From positions 1 through 64,000 of the forward strand of contig NZ_LMOG01000020.1 in assembly GCF_001423495.1 (NCBI RefSeq): a stretch of 64,000 nt of DNA, written 5' to 3'. Position numbers and translations under genes: made by a program. Below, piece after piece: positions 47,063-58,292 of the stretch. This stretch comes from Xanthomonas sp. Leaf131 (GTDB lineage Bacteria > Pseudomonadota > Gammaproteobacteria > Xanthomonadales > Xanthomonadaceae). Every line of letters starts with the position of its first letter. The stretch's first letter is position 1. The notes beneath the pieces were generated by a model. That model was not told the origin of the DNA. It ran no database searches and saw only the letters and a list, made by a program, of their open reading frames with translations.

Positions 47063-48577
47063 ATGTCCGACGACCGCATCCTGCACGCGCCGCTGCGCGC
47101 ACGCCTGGTTTCTGCCGAGGCCGCTGCCGCCTTGATCCAGCCCGGCGAGACCGTGGCCATGAGCGGCTTCACCGGCTCGGGTTACCCCAAGGCGGTGCCG
47201 ATGGCGCTGGCGCAGCGCATCGAAGCGGCGCATCTGCAGGGCCAACCGTTCCAGATCAAGTTGATGACCGGCGCCTCCACCGCACCGGAACTCGATGGCG
47301 CACTGGCCAAGGCCGAGGGCATCGCCATGCGTATGCCGTTCCAGTCCGACCCGGACGCGCGCCAACGTATCAACGCCGGCACCCTGGACTACATCGACAT
47401 CCATCTCAGCCACGTCGCCCAGCACGTGTGGTTCGGTTTCTACGGGCAGATCGATACCGCGGTGGTGGAGGTCTCGGCGATCCGCGCCGATGGCAGCCTG
47501 GTGCCGTCGACCTCGATCGGCAACAACAAGACCTGGCTGGACCTGGCCAAGAAAGTGATCATCGAGGTCAACGATTGGCAGCCGGCCGAGCTGGACGGCA
47601 TGCACGACGTCTATTACGGCACCGCGCTGCCGCCGCATCGCAAGCCGATTCCGCTGTTGCATGGCGACGACCGCATCGGCGAACCCAGCCTGCGCTGCGA
47701 TCCGGACAAGATCGTGGCAGTGGTGCGCACGCATGGCCCGGACCGCAACAGCCCCTTTGCCGCGGCAGACGAAAGCAGCGAACGCATCGCCGAACACCTG
47801 ATCGAGTTTCTGCGCCACGAAGTGAGCAAGGGCCGCCTGCCGGCCAGCCTGCTGCCGCTGCAGTCGGGCGTGGGCAATATTCCCAATGCGGTGCTGGCAG
47901 GGCTTGCACGCAGCGGCTTCCGCGATCTGGAAGCCTTCACCGAAGTGATTCAGGACGGCATGCTCGCGCTGCTACGCGACGGCGTGCTGCGCTATGCCTC
48001 GTGCACCGGCTTTGCGCTCAGCCCGGAGGGCAACGAGGAATTCAAACGCAATATCGATTTCTATCGGCAGCGCATCGTCATGCGCACGCAGGAGATTTCC
48101 AACCATCCGGAGCTGGTGCGCCGGCTTGGCTGCATCGGCATGAACGGCATGATCGAGGCCGACCTGTACGGCAACGTCAATTCCACCCACGTGATGGGCA
48201 GCCGCATCATGAACGGCATCGGCGGCTCCGGCGACTTTGCGCGCAATGGCTTCCTGTCGATTTTCCTGAGCCCCAGCATCGCCAAGGCCGGCAGCATTTC
48301 GTCGATCGTGCCGATGGTCAGCCATGTCGATCACACCGAACACGACGTCTCGGTGATCGTCACCGAACAAGGCCTGGCCGATCTGCGCGGGCTCACGCCC
48401 AAGCAACGCGCGCGCCAGCTGCTCGATCATTGCGTGCATCCGCGTTATCGCGCTGCACTGGAAGAGTATGTAGCGCGTGCCAATCGCGACAGCTACGGCA
48501 AACACACCCCGCATCTGTTGACCGAGGCGCTGTCGTGGCATCAACGCTGGTTGGAGACCGGGGATATGTTGGGTTGA
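47063..48577 (+). CDS. Succinyl-CoA:acetate CoA-transferase (acetyl-CoA hydrolase/transferase family)
   Basis: A 504-residue class I CoA-transferase of the AarC/Cat1 type that moves CoA between succinyl-CoA and acetate. The catalytic glutamate falls at Glu294 (AFTEVIQDGML), the same number as in AarC of Acetobacter. LQSGVGNIPNAVLAGL, MIEADLYGNVNSTHVMGSR and GGSGDFARNGF are further marks. It is divergent from the AsmA-like gene; the start has no strong ribosome site. It could handle the acetate released by malonate decarboxylase, an inference from function only. Confidence 0.9.
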   Translation: MSDDRILHAPLRARLVSAEAAAALIQPGETVAMSGFTGSGYPKAVPMALAQRIEAAHLQGQPFQIKLMTGASTAPELDGALAKAEGIAMRMPFQSDPDARQRINAGTLDYIDIHLSHVAQHVWFGFYGQIDTAVVEVSAIRADGSLVPSTSIGNNKTWLDLAKKVIIEVNDWQPAELDGMHDVYYGTALPPHRKPIPLLHGDDRIGEPSLRCDPDKIVAVVRTHGPDRNSPFAAADESSERIAEHLIEFLRHEVSKGRLPASLLPLQSGVGNIPNAVLAGLARSGFRDLEAFTEVIQDGMLALLRDGVLRYASCTGFALSPEGNEEFKRNIDFYRQRIVMRTQEISNHPELVRRLGCIGMNGMIEADLYGNVNSTHVMGSRIMNGIGGSGDFARNGFLSIFLSPSIAKAGSISSIVPMVSHVDHTEHDVSVIVTEQGLADLRGLTPKQRARQLLDHCVHPRYRAALEEYVARANRDSYGKHTPHLLTEALSWHQRWLETGDMLG

Positions 48578-48579
48578 TT

Positions 48580-48614
48580 CGGGAATCGGGAATCGGGAAT
48601 CGGGAATCGGGAAT
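48580..48614. repeat. Five tandem copies of CGGGAAT
   Basis: A perfect 7-base tandem repeat starting three bases after the CoA-transferase stop. The unit recurs, less regularly, between groES and groEL. Probably replication-slippage prone. Confidence 0.9.
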
Positions 48615-49304
48615 CGGCAGTTGTAGCCCCTCGCGGCACGATCGCTATGTCTATGTCGATACATCCGTCCTTATGTGGTTCGTGCGACATGCGAAGAGCG
48701 CGATGCAGCCATGCTGTTGGCCGGTGACCGCGCGTTGCTAAAGAGGTCAGAGTGCAGTCCCCATGCCTGGCCTTTAACGCTTCCCGAACTTCATTGCTGG
48801 CACCGACATGCAGCGACATCGCATCGGCACGGACATAGCGGATAACGTTTCTGCCCGCTCGCATTCGGCGGCAGGACGGCTCTCTCCCCCTCCTGCCGCT
48901 GGGCGCGACGGGTCATCACTGGGTGGTGTCCAATCCGTCGGGCCGGCTCCCTGCGCCGGCCCGGCGTTCTTGTTTTAGAGCGCCATCGACCAACACGATT
49001 GTGCTCACCGTCAGGCTACTTCGATATGTTTGTTGACCACTCGTGCCAACGAGATTATCGCCACCGAAGTCAACGCCGCCAGCGTGCAAGCACCTGTTTG
49101 GATGTGCTGCGCTTGGATGCGCCGGGTTTTTTATGTGTTGCGCTTTGAATATGTCGAGCGCTGCTTGAATATGCCGAACCATGAATGTGCTGCGCTTTTG
49201 ACGTGCTGCACTCAAATGTTCTGGGCTTTGAATCTGTTGCACCTGCGCGCTTGTTGCGACTTCAGGTCCGTTGCAGGCATCCGGCTTGGGATGGCTGTCT
49301 TCCG
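48615..49304. other. Intergenic, decayed sequence
   Basis: About 690 bases with no supported gene. A short stretch near 48640 reads YVDTSVLMWFVRH and resembles the first strand of a PIN toxin, but it breaks after about 30 codons. GAGGTCAGAGTGCAGTCCCC near 48745 resembles scattered Xanthomonas repeats. Confidence 0.45.
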
Positions 49305-49480
49305 CCGTACCCTCACCCCAACCCCTCTCCCGAGGGGAGAGGGACTTTATCCCTTCTCCCCTCGGGAGAAGGTGGCGCGTAGCGCCGGATGAGGGTACGG
49401 GCGAAGCCTCATGGCATCTCATTCCAAGTATGGCTTCACCCCGTACCCTCACCCCAACCCCTCTCACGGCGGGAGAGGGG
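49305..49480. repeat. Composite interspersed hairpin array after aroG
   Basis: Repeats the modules seen at 23.3 kb: CGTACCCTCACCCCAACCCC, CCCTCTCCC/GGGAGAGGG, CCTTCTCCC/GGGAGAAGG, GAGGGTACGGGCGAAGCC and a last hairpin CCCCTCTC/GAGAGGGG (49458-49480) 10 bases past the aroG stop, which may serve as its terminator. Confidence 0.75.
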
Positions 49481-49490
49481 CTCTCGGCAT

Positions 49491-50564
49491 TCACGCAGCC
49501 TCGGCAACCCGCCGCGCACGACGTGCACGCACCGCACTCGCCAAGCGTTCCAGCACCTGCACCGAAGCGTCCCAATCCAGGCAGCCGTCGGTGATGCTCT
49601 GGCCGTAGGTCAGGGCGCAGCCCGGCGCCAATTCCTGACGTCCACCAACCAGATGACTCTCCACCATGACGCCGACGATGCGCGTCTCGCCACCCTCCAG
49701 TTGCTGGGCAATATCGTCGATGACCTTGGGCTGGTTTTCGGGATTCTTGCCGCTGTTGGCGTGGCTGGCATCGATCATCAGACGCGCCGGCAAACCGGAT
49801 TTATTCAGCACCTGGCTGGCCGCTTCCACATTGGCCGCGTCGAAGTTGGGCTGCTTGCCACCGCGCAAAATCACATGGCAATCCGGGTTGCCTGCCGTCG
49901 CTGCCACCGCAGTGTGGCCGTCCTTGGTCACGGCCAGGAAATGATGCGGATGCGAGGCCGCACCCACTGCGTCCACCGCAATCTTGACGTCGCCGCCGGT
50001 GCCGTTCTTGAAGCCCACCGGGCACGACAAGCCCGAGGCCATTTCGCGATGCACCTGACTTTCGGTGGTGCGCGCGCCGATCGCGCCCCAGGCCACCAGG
50101 TCGGCGATGTATTGCGGCGAGATGATGTCGAGAAATTCCACGCCCGCCGGCAGGCCGAGGTTGTTGATGTCGCGCAGCAGACCGCGCGCCACCCGCAGGC
50201 CCTTGTTGATCTGGAAACTGCCATCCAGATCCGGATCGTTGATCAACCCTTTCCAACCGATGGTGGTACGCGGCTTTTCGAAATACACCCGCATCACGAT
50301 CTCCAGCGCGTCGCCGAACTGCTCGCGCAGCGGGCGCAGGCGGTGCGCGTAGTCCATCGCCGCGACCGGATCGTGAATCGAGCAGGGCCCGATCACCACC
50401 GCCAGGCGGTCGTCGCGGCCATGTAGGATCTCGTGCAGGGCGGCGCGCGAATGGGTCACGGTTTCGGAGGCGCGCTCGTCGCAAGGCAGCAGCGACAGCA
50501 GCTGCGAGGGCGGAGCGAGGGCTTCGATCTTGCGGATACGCAGGTCATCGGTCACAGGCGGCAT
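49491..50564 (-). CDS. aroG: 3-deoxy-7-phosphoheptulonate (DAHP) synthase, class I
   Basis: First step of the shikimate pathway: condenses phosphoenolpyruvate and erythrose-4-phosphate. The 357-residue protein matches the AroF/G/H type: VIGPCSIHDP (57-66), RVYFEKPRTTIGWKGLINDP, GFKNGTGG, DASHANSGKN. Such enzymes are normally feedback-inhibited by one aromatic amino acid; which one cannot be told here. The upstream leader encodes an aromatic-rich peptide and a terminator, so transcription is probably controlled by attenuation. Confidence 0.95.
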   Translation of the reverse strand: MPPVTDDLRIRKIEALAPPSQLLSLLPCDERASETVTHSRAALHEILHGRDDRLAVVIGPCSIHDPVAAMDYAHRLRPLREQFGDALEIVMRVYFEKPRTTIGWKGLINDPDLDGSFQINKGLRVARGLLRDINNLGLPAGVEFLDIISPQYIADLVAWGAIGARTTESQVHREMASGLSCPVGFKNGTGGDVKIAVDAVGAASHPHHFLAVTKDGHTAVAATAGNPDCHVILRGGKQPNFDAANVEAASQVLNKSGLPARLMIDASHANSGKNPENQPKVIDDIAQQLEGGETRIVGVMVESHLVGGRQELAPGCALTYGQSITDGCLDWDASVQVLERLASAVRARRARRVAEAA

Positions 50565-50616
50565 AACAGTGTCTCGGTGGGCGGTGTTGCATCAGGGAGC
50601 CAGGCGAGGCGGCAAC

Positions 50617-50648
50617 AAAAAAGCCGCCAGTGTGCGCTGGCGGCTTTT
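50617..50648 (-). terminator. Attenuator terminator upstream of aroG
   Basis: AAAAGCCGCCAG and CTGGCGGCTTTT form a perfect 12-bp stem with a 6-base loop, ending in a run of six T on the minus strand, 53 bases before the aroG start. A copy of CTGGCGG inside the leader-peptide gene (50695-50701) can pair with the first arm instead, extended to nine pairs (CGCTGGCGG with CCGCCAGCG), giving an antiterminator. Confidence 0.85.
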
Positions 50649-50671
50649 CGGGAATGCTGCTGAAGATTTCT

Positions 50672-50755
50672 TCAGGGTGAGCGCAATCCGTCCTCCGCCA
50701 GCGGCATCGGAAAACCGTAGTACCAAAAATAAAACTGGCTGCAGGGTGCGTTCAT
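50672..50755 (-). CDS. Aromatic-rich leader peptide of the aroG attenuator
   Basis: A 27-codon frame ending in TGA 24 bases before the terminator stem. Codons 8-15 read FYFWYYGF: seven aromatic residues out of eight, including Phe, Tyr and Trp. A ribosome stalled there would leave the CGCTGGCGG segment (codons 18-21) free to form the antiterminator; a ribosome reaching the stop would cover it and let the terminator form. An in-frame ATG three codons upstream (50764) is an alternative start. The ribosome site is weak. Too small for usual gene calling. Confidence 0.8.
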   Translation of the reverse strand: MNAPCSQFYFWYYGFPMPLAEDGLRSP

Positions 50756-51252
50756 TGCGTGCATTGATACCACGCACATTCCGCCGTTGCCACTGTTTCA
50801 TCGGCAACGGAACCGACAAACGCGCCGCGAATTGCCCAGGACCCAAGGGCGATTGAACCGTCGATCATCCCGCCCCCCCCCTGCCATCGCGACGTTTCAG
50901 GCGGTGTCCTTTGCAGGGATGCAGCGTGTGCATGCATACAGCCGATCGCGGCGATCCGAACAATCGATCAAGATCGCCGTGGCAGTCCCGGAAGGCGAGC
51001 CAGTCGGGCGCAGTGTCGATGCCGGTAACGGCCCATCGCGCTGCGTCACCACGCAGGCCCGACGGCAGGCCGGAGCCGCCCCCGCACGAGCCAACCAGGC
51101 TCGCAGCGGCTTGCATGTGGTCGCGCCCACACGCATCGATGCACCGGCGACATCCATTGACGGGCGACTGCCGCCACGGTGCTGCCCTGCTTTTTGCCGA
51201 CACCGCACGCCACGACGCCAACACCGTGACGTGCGATGCAGCAACCGTTCAA
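50756..51252. other. Intergenic between aroG leader and TonB receptor
   Basis: About 500 bases holding the presumed aroG promoter near the leader and the 3' region of the TonB receptor gene. Open frames here have no recognisable domain. No terminator is obvious after the receptor gene. Confidence 0.5.
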
Positions 51253-54141
51253 TCAAAACGTAAACACATATTCCGCCGCCACTTCGCGGCCGATCGGGTT
51301 AAACAAGGTGGTGTTGTAGAAGCCGTAACCGTAGAAGCGCTCCTTGTTTTCATAGCCCACTTCGTTGAACACGTTGTTGACGTAGAAGTTGACCTTGGCA
51401 TGGTCGGTGATCTTGTAACCGGTGCTCAGGTTCCAGTAGATCGCCGGGCCCACGCGACCGAAGTAGCGCTTGCTGGTTTCGCCCAGGTGCACGTTGGCGG
51501 TATCGGTGACCAGACATTCGTCGGAGGCGCTGGGCTGATAGCCGTCGTCGAAGCGTGCGCAGGTGCCCCAGTTGACCGCGCGCATGGAGCCGAGCCGGCG
51601 GAAGTACACCGTCCAGTCCCAGGCGCCGCCGTTGTCCCAATGCACGCTGCCACGCACGCGGCTGCGCACGCGTTCGTCGCGGCGGTTTTCGTCGCTGTCG
51701 GTGCGGTAGATCTGCTCGCGATAGGCGAGCAGCGTGTTGTAGTCCAGCGACAACTGGAAGTTGCCCCAACCGGCGGTGGCCAAGCGGTACTTGAGCGAGG
51801 CATCGATGCCGGAGGTTTCCATCTGCGCCAGATTGATCGGGCCGCGTTCGATGCTGGCGATGGTGCCATCGGCATTGCGCAGCACGCGCGAGCTGATGGT
51901 GTCGCAATAGCCGGCGCCGCCGGGATTGTTCCAGGCACCGCCACTGATGGTGGTACCAGTGCGGCAGCCGGCTTCGGCCGAGAGGATCTCGTCGCGGTCC
52001 AGATCCTTGATCATTTCCTTCAACTCGATGCGGTAGTAATCCACACTCAGCGCCAGGCCTTGCGCGATGTCCCACACCACCCCGCCGGTGAACGAGCGGC
52101 CGGTTTCCGAGCGTAGGTCCGGGGTGCCGCGACGATTCACATCCACGGTGTAGAAGATATTGCTGTTTTCGTCGTTGCAGCCGCCGGTGAGAGACGCGCC
52201 CGAGGAAATACAGCGGTATTGATCGATCACGGTCTGGTTGGTGGAGCTGGGTTCGCCGAGCACGTAATGCATGTCCGGTGCGCGGAAGCTGGTGGCCAGC
52301 GTGCTGCGCAATAACAAGCTCTCGACGGGGCGCCATTCCAGACCCGCGCTCCAGGTGGTGTCGCTTTGCGTGCCGACATCGGTCGGAATCGCGGCCGACG
52401 ACCGGTAATTGCCGTAGCGATCGTAGCGACCGGCCACATTGGCGCTCAACGTGGACAGCAGCGGAATCTGGAATTCCAGCCCGGCCGAGCTGCGCAAGCG
52501 CTCGCCGCCCCCACTGTCCACCACATCGACCGGATAGCATTCATTTGCACAGGGGTCAGGCGATAACTGATACCCCTGCTTGGCCACTTCGGCCACGGTG
52601 GCGAAGCGGATCGGACCGGCCCAGCCATGCACCAGATCGCCGCTGAGGCTGAAACTTGCTTGATTTACCCACGAATACGCGGAGTTATGCGATTTGGCGA
52701 CCAGCGCGTCGTACTCGTTCGACGACAGCGGCGCATACAGCCGCGCTTCGTTGATCGCGTAGATCGATGTGCCATCGGCGGCGGTGCCGATGGGACTGCC
52801 GAGAAAATAATCGGTCGCGCGCGCGGTATCCACGGTGCGGATGTATTCGTCGACGGTGTACCGCGAGCGGCCCACGCTCAGCTCCCAATCGAAGCGATCG
52901 GCCCATACACCGCGCAGGCCGGCGCTCAGATCCCAGGACTGTTCCTTGTTGTAGTTGGCGAGCCGATCCCAGCCGCCGGCTTCGCGACGGGTAAGCTGAC
53001 GGATCGCATACAGCGAGCGGCCGGTGTTCGCGTCCTGGAACGGGCCCAGATACGCGTAGGGCGGGTCGTAGGTCCAGCGGCCAATGCTGCGGTTGGCCGA
53101 CACCGTGGCCCACGCCTCGGTGTGTTCGCCGAACTTCCAGGTGCCGTAGAGATAGGCCGAATAATCCTCGCTGCCGGTGACCAGCCCCCAGTCGCCATAA
53201 TCGCGCGCCACGCCGCAATAATCGCCTGCATTGGTGAGCGCGCCGGTATTCTGGTTGTAGCTCAGCCGTTGCCCGTCGATAAACTCGCCGCCGAAGCGCG
53301 CGCAGGTGCCGGCCGGTGGAGCCAGGCGTTCGCTGTTGTTGGCATCGACCAGGCTCAGGCCGGTGAATGGATTGAAACCGTACAGGCGGTTCTGGCCAGT
53401 CCAGTTGGAATAGGACATGTCGTCGGAGTCGTCCATCTCGGGGCGATCGCGCCCGCTCAATGGATCGCGCCGGGTGGCCTGCAACGCGTAGGTCAGGCTC
53501 CAGTTTTCGCCGGTGCGCCCGCCCGCCCACGACACGTCGAAACTGTCGCGCCCACCCTCGGTCGCCGTGCCCCCGCGCAGCCGCACCTGGTCGCCCTGGT
53601 AGTCGCGCTTGAGGATCACGTTGACCACGCCGGCCACCGCGTCCGAGCCGTAGATCGCCGAGGCGCCGCCGGTCAAAATCTCGATGCGCTCCACCGCCGC
53701 GGAGGGGATATTGCTGTAGTTGGAAAAGTTACTTTCCCCGCCGTACGGCAGCGGGTAATCGGCCACGCGGTGGCCGTTGACCAACAGCAAGGTGCGGCCC
53801 GGCCCCAGGTCGCGCAGATTGATCGGCGAGGCATTGGGCGTGTGCGAGCCCCATTGCGTATCGGCTTCCACCGAGCCCTGTTGATTCATGCTGTTGAGCA
53901 CGTCGTAGACGGTGGCGAAGCCTTCCTGCTGGATCTGTTGCGCGGAGATGGTGACCACCGGCTGCGCGCCTTCGACCTGCGCGCGCTTGATGCGCGAGCC
54001 GGTGACGCTGACCGCATCCAGCGTGGAGGTGGCGCGCGGTTGATTGGGCTCGGATTGCTGTGCAGTGGCCGATTGCGCGGCGGTGGACAGGGCAAGGGAC
54101 AAGGAAATCGACAAGGCAAGGCGATGACTGCGGCAGTTCAT
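51253..54141 (-). CDS. TonB-dependent outer-membrane receptor
   Basis: A 962-residue receptor. The start MNCRSHRLALSISL has GGGGA seven bases upstream. Signal sequence to about SATA-QQ; plug with VSVTGSRIKRAQVEGAQPV, LRDLGPGRTLLLVNGHRV and VERIEILTGGASAIYGSDAV; then a large barrel ending in AAEYVFTF with the expected terminal Phe. No STN domain, so it is not a signalling receptor. It belongs to the large oar/nutrient-type group expanded in Xanthomonas; substrate unknown. It is followed by nothing on its strand for 700 bases. Confidence 0.9.
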   Translation of the reverse strand: MNCRSHRLALSISLSLALSTAAQSATAQQSEPNQPRATSTLDAVSVTGSRIKRAQVEGAQPVVTISAQQIQQEGFATVYDVLNSMNQQGSVEADTQWGSHTPNASPINLRDLGPGRTLLLVNGHRVADYPLPYGGESNFSNYSNIPSAAVERIEILTGGASAIYGSDAVAGVVNVILKRDYQGDQVRLRGGTATEGGRDSFDVSWAGGRTGENWSLTYALQATRRDPLSGRDRPEMDDSDDMSYSNWTGQNRLYGFNPFTGLSLVDANNSERLAPPAGTCARFGGEFIDGQRLSYNQNTGALTNAGDYCGVARDYGDWGLVTGSEDYSAYLYGTWKFGEHTEAWATVSANRSIGRWTYDPPYAYLGPFQDANTGRSLYAIRQLTRREAGGWDRLANYNKEQSWDLSAGLRGVWADRFDWELSVGRSRYTVDEYIRTVDTARATDYFLGSPIGTAADGTSIYAINEARLYAPLSSNEYDALVAKSHNSAYSWVNQASFSLSGDLVHGWAGPIRFATVAEVAKQGYQLSPDPCANECYPVDVVDSGGGERLRSSAGLEFQIPLLSTLSANVAGRYDRYGNYRSSAAIPTDVGTQSDTTWSAGLEWRPVESLLLRSTLATSFRAPDMHYVLGEPSSTNQTVIDQYRCISSGASLTGGCNDENSNIFYTVDVNRRGTPDLRSETGRSFTGGVVWDIAQGLALSVDYYRIELKEMIKDLDRDEILSAEAGCRTGTTISGGAWNNPGGAGYCDTISSRVLRNADGTIASIERGPINLAQMETSGIDASLKYRLATAGWGNFQLSLDYNTLLAYREQIYRTDSDENRRDERVRSRVRGSVHWDNGGAWDWTVYFRRLGSMRAVNWGTCARFDDGYQPSASDECLVTDTANVHLGETSKRYFGRVGPAIYWNLSTGYKITDHAKVNFYVNNVFNEVGYENKERFYGYGFYNTTLFNPIGREVAAEYVFTF

Positions 54142-54272
54142 AAGATCCCCGGGAGAAGCCGGACGTGGCCGGCGTGGCGTTCCACTGCAACGACGCCTGC
54201 GAGCGATGCACTGCATCGCCGCCCCCCTGTCCGATGGCCCCCCGACCGTTCGGCGCAAGCGCCTGCCCAGCG

Positions 54273-54302
54273 ACGCTAGGGCTGTGATGACATCGGTGTC
54301 AA
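54273..54302 (-). promoter_or_regulatory. Candidate promoter of the TonB receptor
   Basis: A consensus -35 TTGACA is followed 18 bases on by TAGCGT on the minus strand, about 130 bases before the start codon. TGACATCGGTGTCA overlaps the -35 as an inverted repeat and may be an operator. Confidence 0.4.
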
Positions 54303-54549
54303 CACATTGTCATGCAAGTGTGATCCGCATCGCGATCCTTGCCATCGCGCCTTTGACACTACGCTCGCGTCCGTAAACGTAATGCGCCGATTGGCACGCC
54401 ACCTGAGTCCGCCAACAGAGCGTGGCGAGCGGTCGTGAGAAGCGCGTGGATGGCGCGCAGGAACCCGCGTGTACGGGTGTGTTACATGCCGATTCTGAGT
54501 ACCGATAGCGCACCCACCTGACGGTGCGCAGTAGTCTTGTTTGCCGCGC
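54303..54549. other. Intergenic, TonB receptor upstream
   Basis: About 250 bases with no supported gene. Confidence 0.5.
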
Positions 54550-55437
54550 CTACACCAGATACCGCCGAAACCATTCGATGGTGCGATCCCATGCCAGCGT
54601 CGCCGCCGCCTTGTCGTAACGCGGCGTCGAGTCGTTGTGGAAGCCATGATTGGTGCCCGGATACACATACGCCTGATAGACCTTGCGCTGCGCCTTGAGC
54701 GCGGCTTCGTACGCCGGCCAGCCAGCGTTGACGCGTTCGTCTTCCGCAGCGTAATGCAGCAGCAGCGGCGCACGGATGCGGGCGACCTCGGCGTCGGTGG
54801 GCTGACGGCCATAGAACGGCACCGCCGCCGCCAGCTCGGGATACGCCACCGCCGCCGCATTGGCCACACCGCCGCCGTAGCAGAAGCCGGTAATACCGAC
54901 CTTGCCGGTGCTGCGTTCGCGGCTCATCAAAAATTCCACTGCGGCGAAGAAGTCGTTCATTAGCTTGGTCGGGTCGACCTGCGCCTGCAGCGCGCGGCCC
55001 TTTTCGTCGTTGCCGGGATACCCGCCCACCGAACTCAGGCCATCCGGTGCCAGCGCGACGAAACCGGCCTTGGCCACGCGCCGCGCGACATCTTCGATAT
55101 ACGGATTCAAACCGCGATTTTCATGCGCCACCACCACGCCCGGCACCGCACCGGTGACCTTGGCCGGCCGCACCAGATAACCACGCACCTGGCCATGGCC
55201 GTTGGGCGAGGGATAGGTGATGTACTCGGCCACGATGTCCGGGTCGGTGAATTCCACTTGCGTGGCGAACGCGTAATTGGGGCTGAGCGATTCCAGGATC
55301 GCTGCCGCACTCAACCCGGCCACCGCAAACGCCGCAGCGCGGTCGAGAAAATCGCGCCGGCTGAGTTTGCCGTGCACATAGCCGTCGTACAGCGCGAGCA
55401 GATCGGGGTGGAAATCCTGAGCGGTCAAACGGCGCAT
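54550..55437 (-). CDS. Tat-exported dienelactone hydrolase family protein (YghX-like)
   Basis: A 295-residue alpha/beta hydrolase. The start MRRLTAQDFHPD has AAGGAG seven bases upstream. A twin-arginine signal (LSRRDFLDRAAAFAVAGLSAA) begins at about residue 25 after a conserved N-region, so the enzyme is probably exported folded. Catalytic Cys186 in GFCYGGG, an Asp in HYAAEDERVNAGW and His in GTNHGFHND form the triad. AHENRGLNPYIEDVARR is typical. Natural substrate unknown. Confidence 0.88.
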   Translation of the reverse strand: MRRLTAQDFHPDLLALYDGYVHGKLSRRDFLDRAAAFAVAGLSAAAILESLSPNYAFATQVEFTDPDIVAEYITYPSPNGHGQVRGYLVRPAKVTGAVPGVVVAHENRGLNPYIEDVARRVAKAGFVALAPDGLSSVGGYPGNDEKGRALQAQVDPTKLMNDFFAAVEFLMSRERSTGKVGITGFCYGGGVANAAAVAYPELAAAVPFYGRQPTDAEVARIRAPLLLHYAAEDERVNAGWPAYEAALKAQRKVYQAYVYPGTNHGFHNDSTPRYDKAAATLAWDRTIEWFRRYLV

Positions 55438-55894
55438 CGGCGTTCTCCTTGGGGATGGCTGGACTGCGTGCGCGAGTGCAACCACACGCAGAGCAGAGCG
55501 GCATCGCCTACGACACAACACCGCATCCAGCCGAGCATGCCGGGGCATACGCGGCAGTACAAGACGCTGCACGAGGATCAACAGGCCCGGGATGGTGCCC
55601 ATGCGCCAAGCGCTGTAGAGACGACGCACGTTCACAGCGCGATAGACGCGGCGAGCCACACCGCCTGGCACGCCTCACACACAGATGATCATGTCGACAC
55701 GCATGCAGAAGTACATGGCGCGGCAGAGTGGTTCGGCAATGCATATCCGGCCATCCGCAAGCGCGTGCCGTTGACTGCGACTGGGACATCACGGCGACCT
55801 CGGCGGCGACCGCATTGCGCGCATACCAGCAGCGATTCGTTCGGGTTGCCGTGCCCTGCACGGTCTCGATCCCCAACTTACCGCCCCAAAAAAA
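55438..55894. other. Intergenic, hydrolase-groEL
   Basis: About 460 bases holding the presumed promoter of the hydrolase gene. No gene is supported. Confidence 0.5.
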
Positions 55895-55914
55895 ACCCCG
55901 CCTTTCGGCGGGGT
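55895..55914 (-). terminator. Rho-independent terminator after groEL
   Basis: ACCCCGCC-TTTC-GGCGGGGT stem-loop, followed on the minus strand by eight T. It lies 31 bases past the groEL stop; T-runs on both sides could let it act in both directions. Confidence 0.92.
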
Positions 55915-55945
55915 CCTTTTTTGCTGTAACAGCCAAGTGGCTGGA

Positions 55946-57732
<1,787 letters not shown>

Positions 57733-58020
57733 TCAGCCGATGACCGCCAGGATGTCGTCTTCGCGCAGCACCTTGTACTCGACGCCTTCGGACTTGTAGC
57801 TGCTGCCGGCGTACTGGCCGTAGATGACCTTGTCGCCGACCTTGACCACCGGCGCGCGCAGGCTGCCGTTGTCCAGGGGCTTGCCCGCGCCGATGGCGAC
57901 GACTTCACCCTTGGTGGACTTTTCCTTGGCGGAGTCCGGGATCACGATGCCGCCGGCGGAAACTTCGTCGGCTTCGATCGGCTTGACTACAACGCGGTCG
58001 TGAAGCGGCTTGATGCTCAT
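57733..58020 (-). CDS. groES: 10-kDa co-chaperonin GroES
   Basis: 95 residues starting [14 protein letters not shown] with AGAGGG nine bases upstream; an upstream ATG adds 19 unrelated residues. The mobile loop region ([14 protein letters not shown]) and roof are intact. First gene of the chaperonin operon. Confidence 0.97.
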
Positions 58021-58070
58021 AGAGAAAGACCCTCTTAAGTGATTGATTGGTCTGGAAATTATCGGCGATG

Positions 58071-58097
58071 TTAGCACTCGTATGTGACGACTGCCAG
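58071..58097. promoter_or_regulatory. Degenerate CIRCE (HrcA operator) before groES
   Basis: One arm, TTAGCACTC, is a perfect CIRCE half. After the standard 9-base spacer the other arm reads GACTGCCAG instead of GAGTGCTAA, three mismatches. Position, 51 bases before groES, fits heat-shock control by HrcA. Confidence 0.6.
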
Positions 58098-58215
58098 CAC
58101 AGCGCGCGGAAAAAACCCGACAGAGCGGGTGCGGGCCAGAGATTGTGCTGGGCGAGCGGCTTTCAAGGGCTGGAGCAAAAAAATTTCGCCTGCCGGTTCA
58201 GTCAAGGGGCTCGAA

Positions 58216-58232
58216 GTGGAACCAGGTTCCAC
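58216..58232. promoter_or_regulatory. Palindrome upstream of the endonuclease gene
   Basis: GTGGAACC-A-GGTTCCAC, a perfect 17-base inverted repeat, 60 bases before the start codon. It does not match Clp/CRP, Fur or GntR consensus sites I know. Candidate operator. Confidence 0.45.
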
Positions 58233-58292
58233 CGATTGTCATGCACAGGCTCTAGAGTCGGGATCGCATTCCCCGATCACAAGGAGCTGTCG

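Noticed and set aside
48640..48741. PIN-toxin-like start (YVDTSVL)
   Set aside because: Similarity is limited to about seven residues, the frame closes after ~30 codons, and no antitoxin is adjacent.
50897..51256. Several overlapping frames between aroG leader and TonB receptor
   Set aside because: Arg/Ala-rich translations in all frames, no ribosome sites and no domain.
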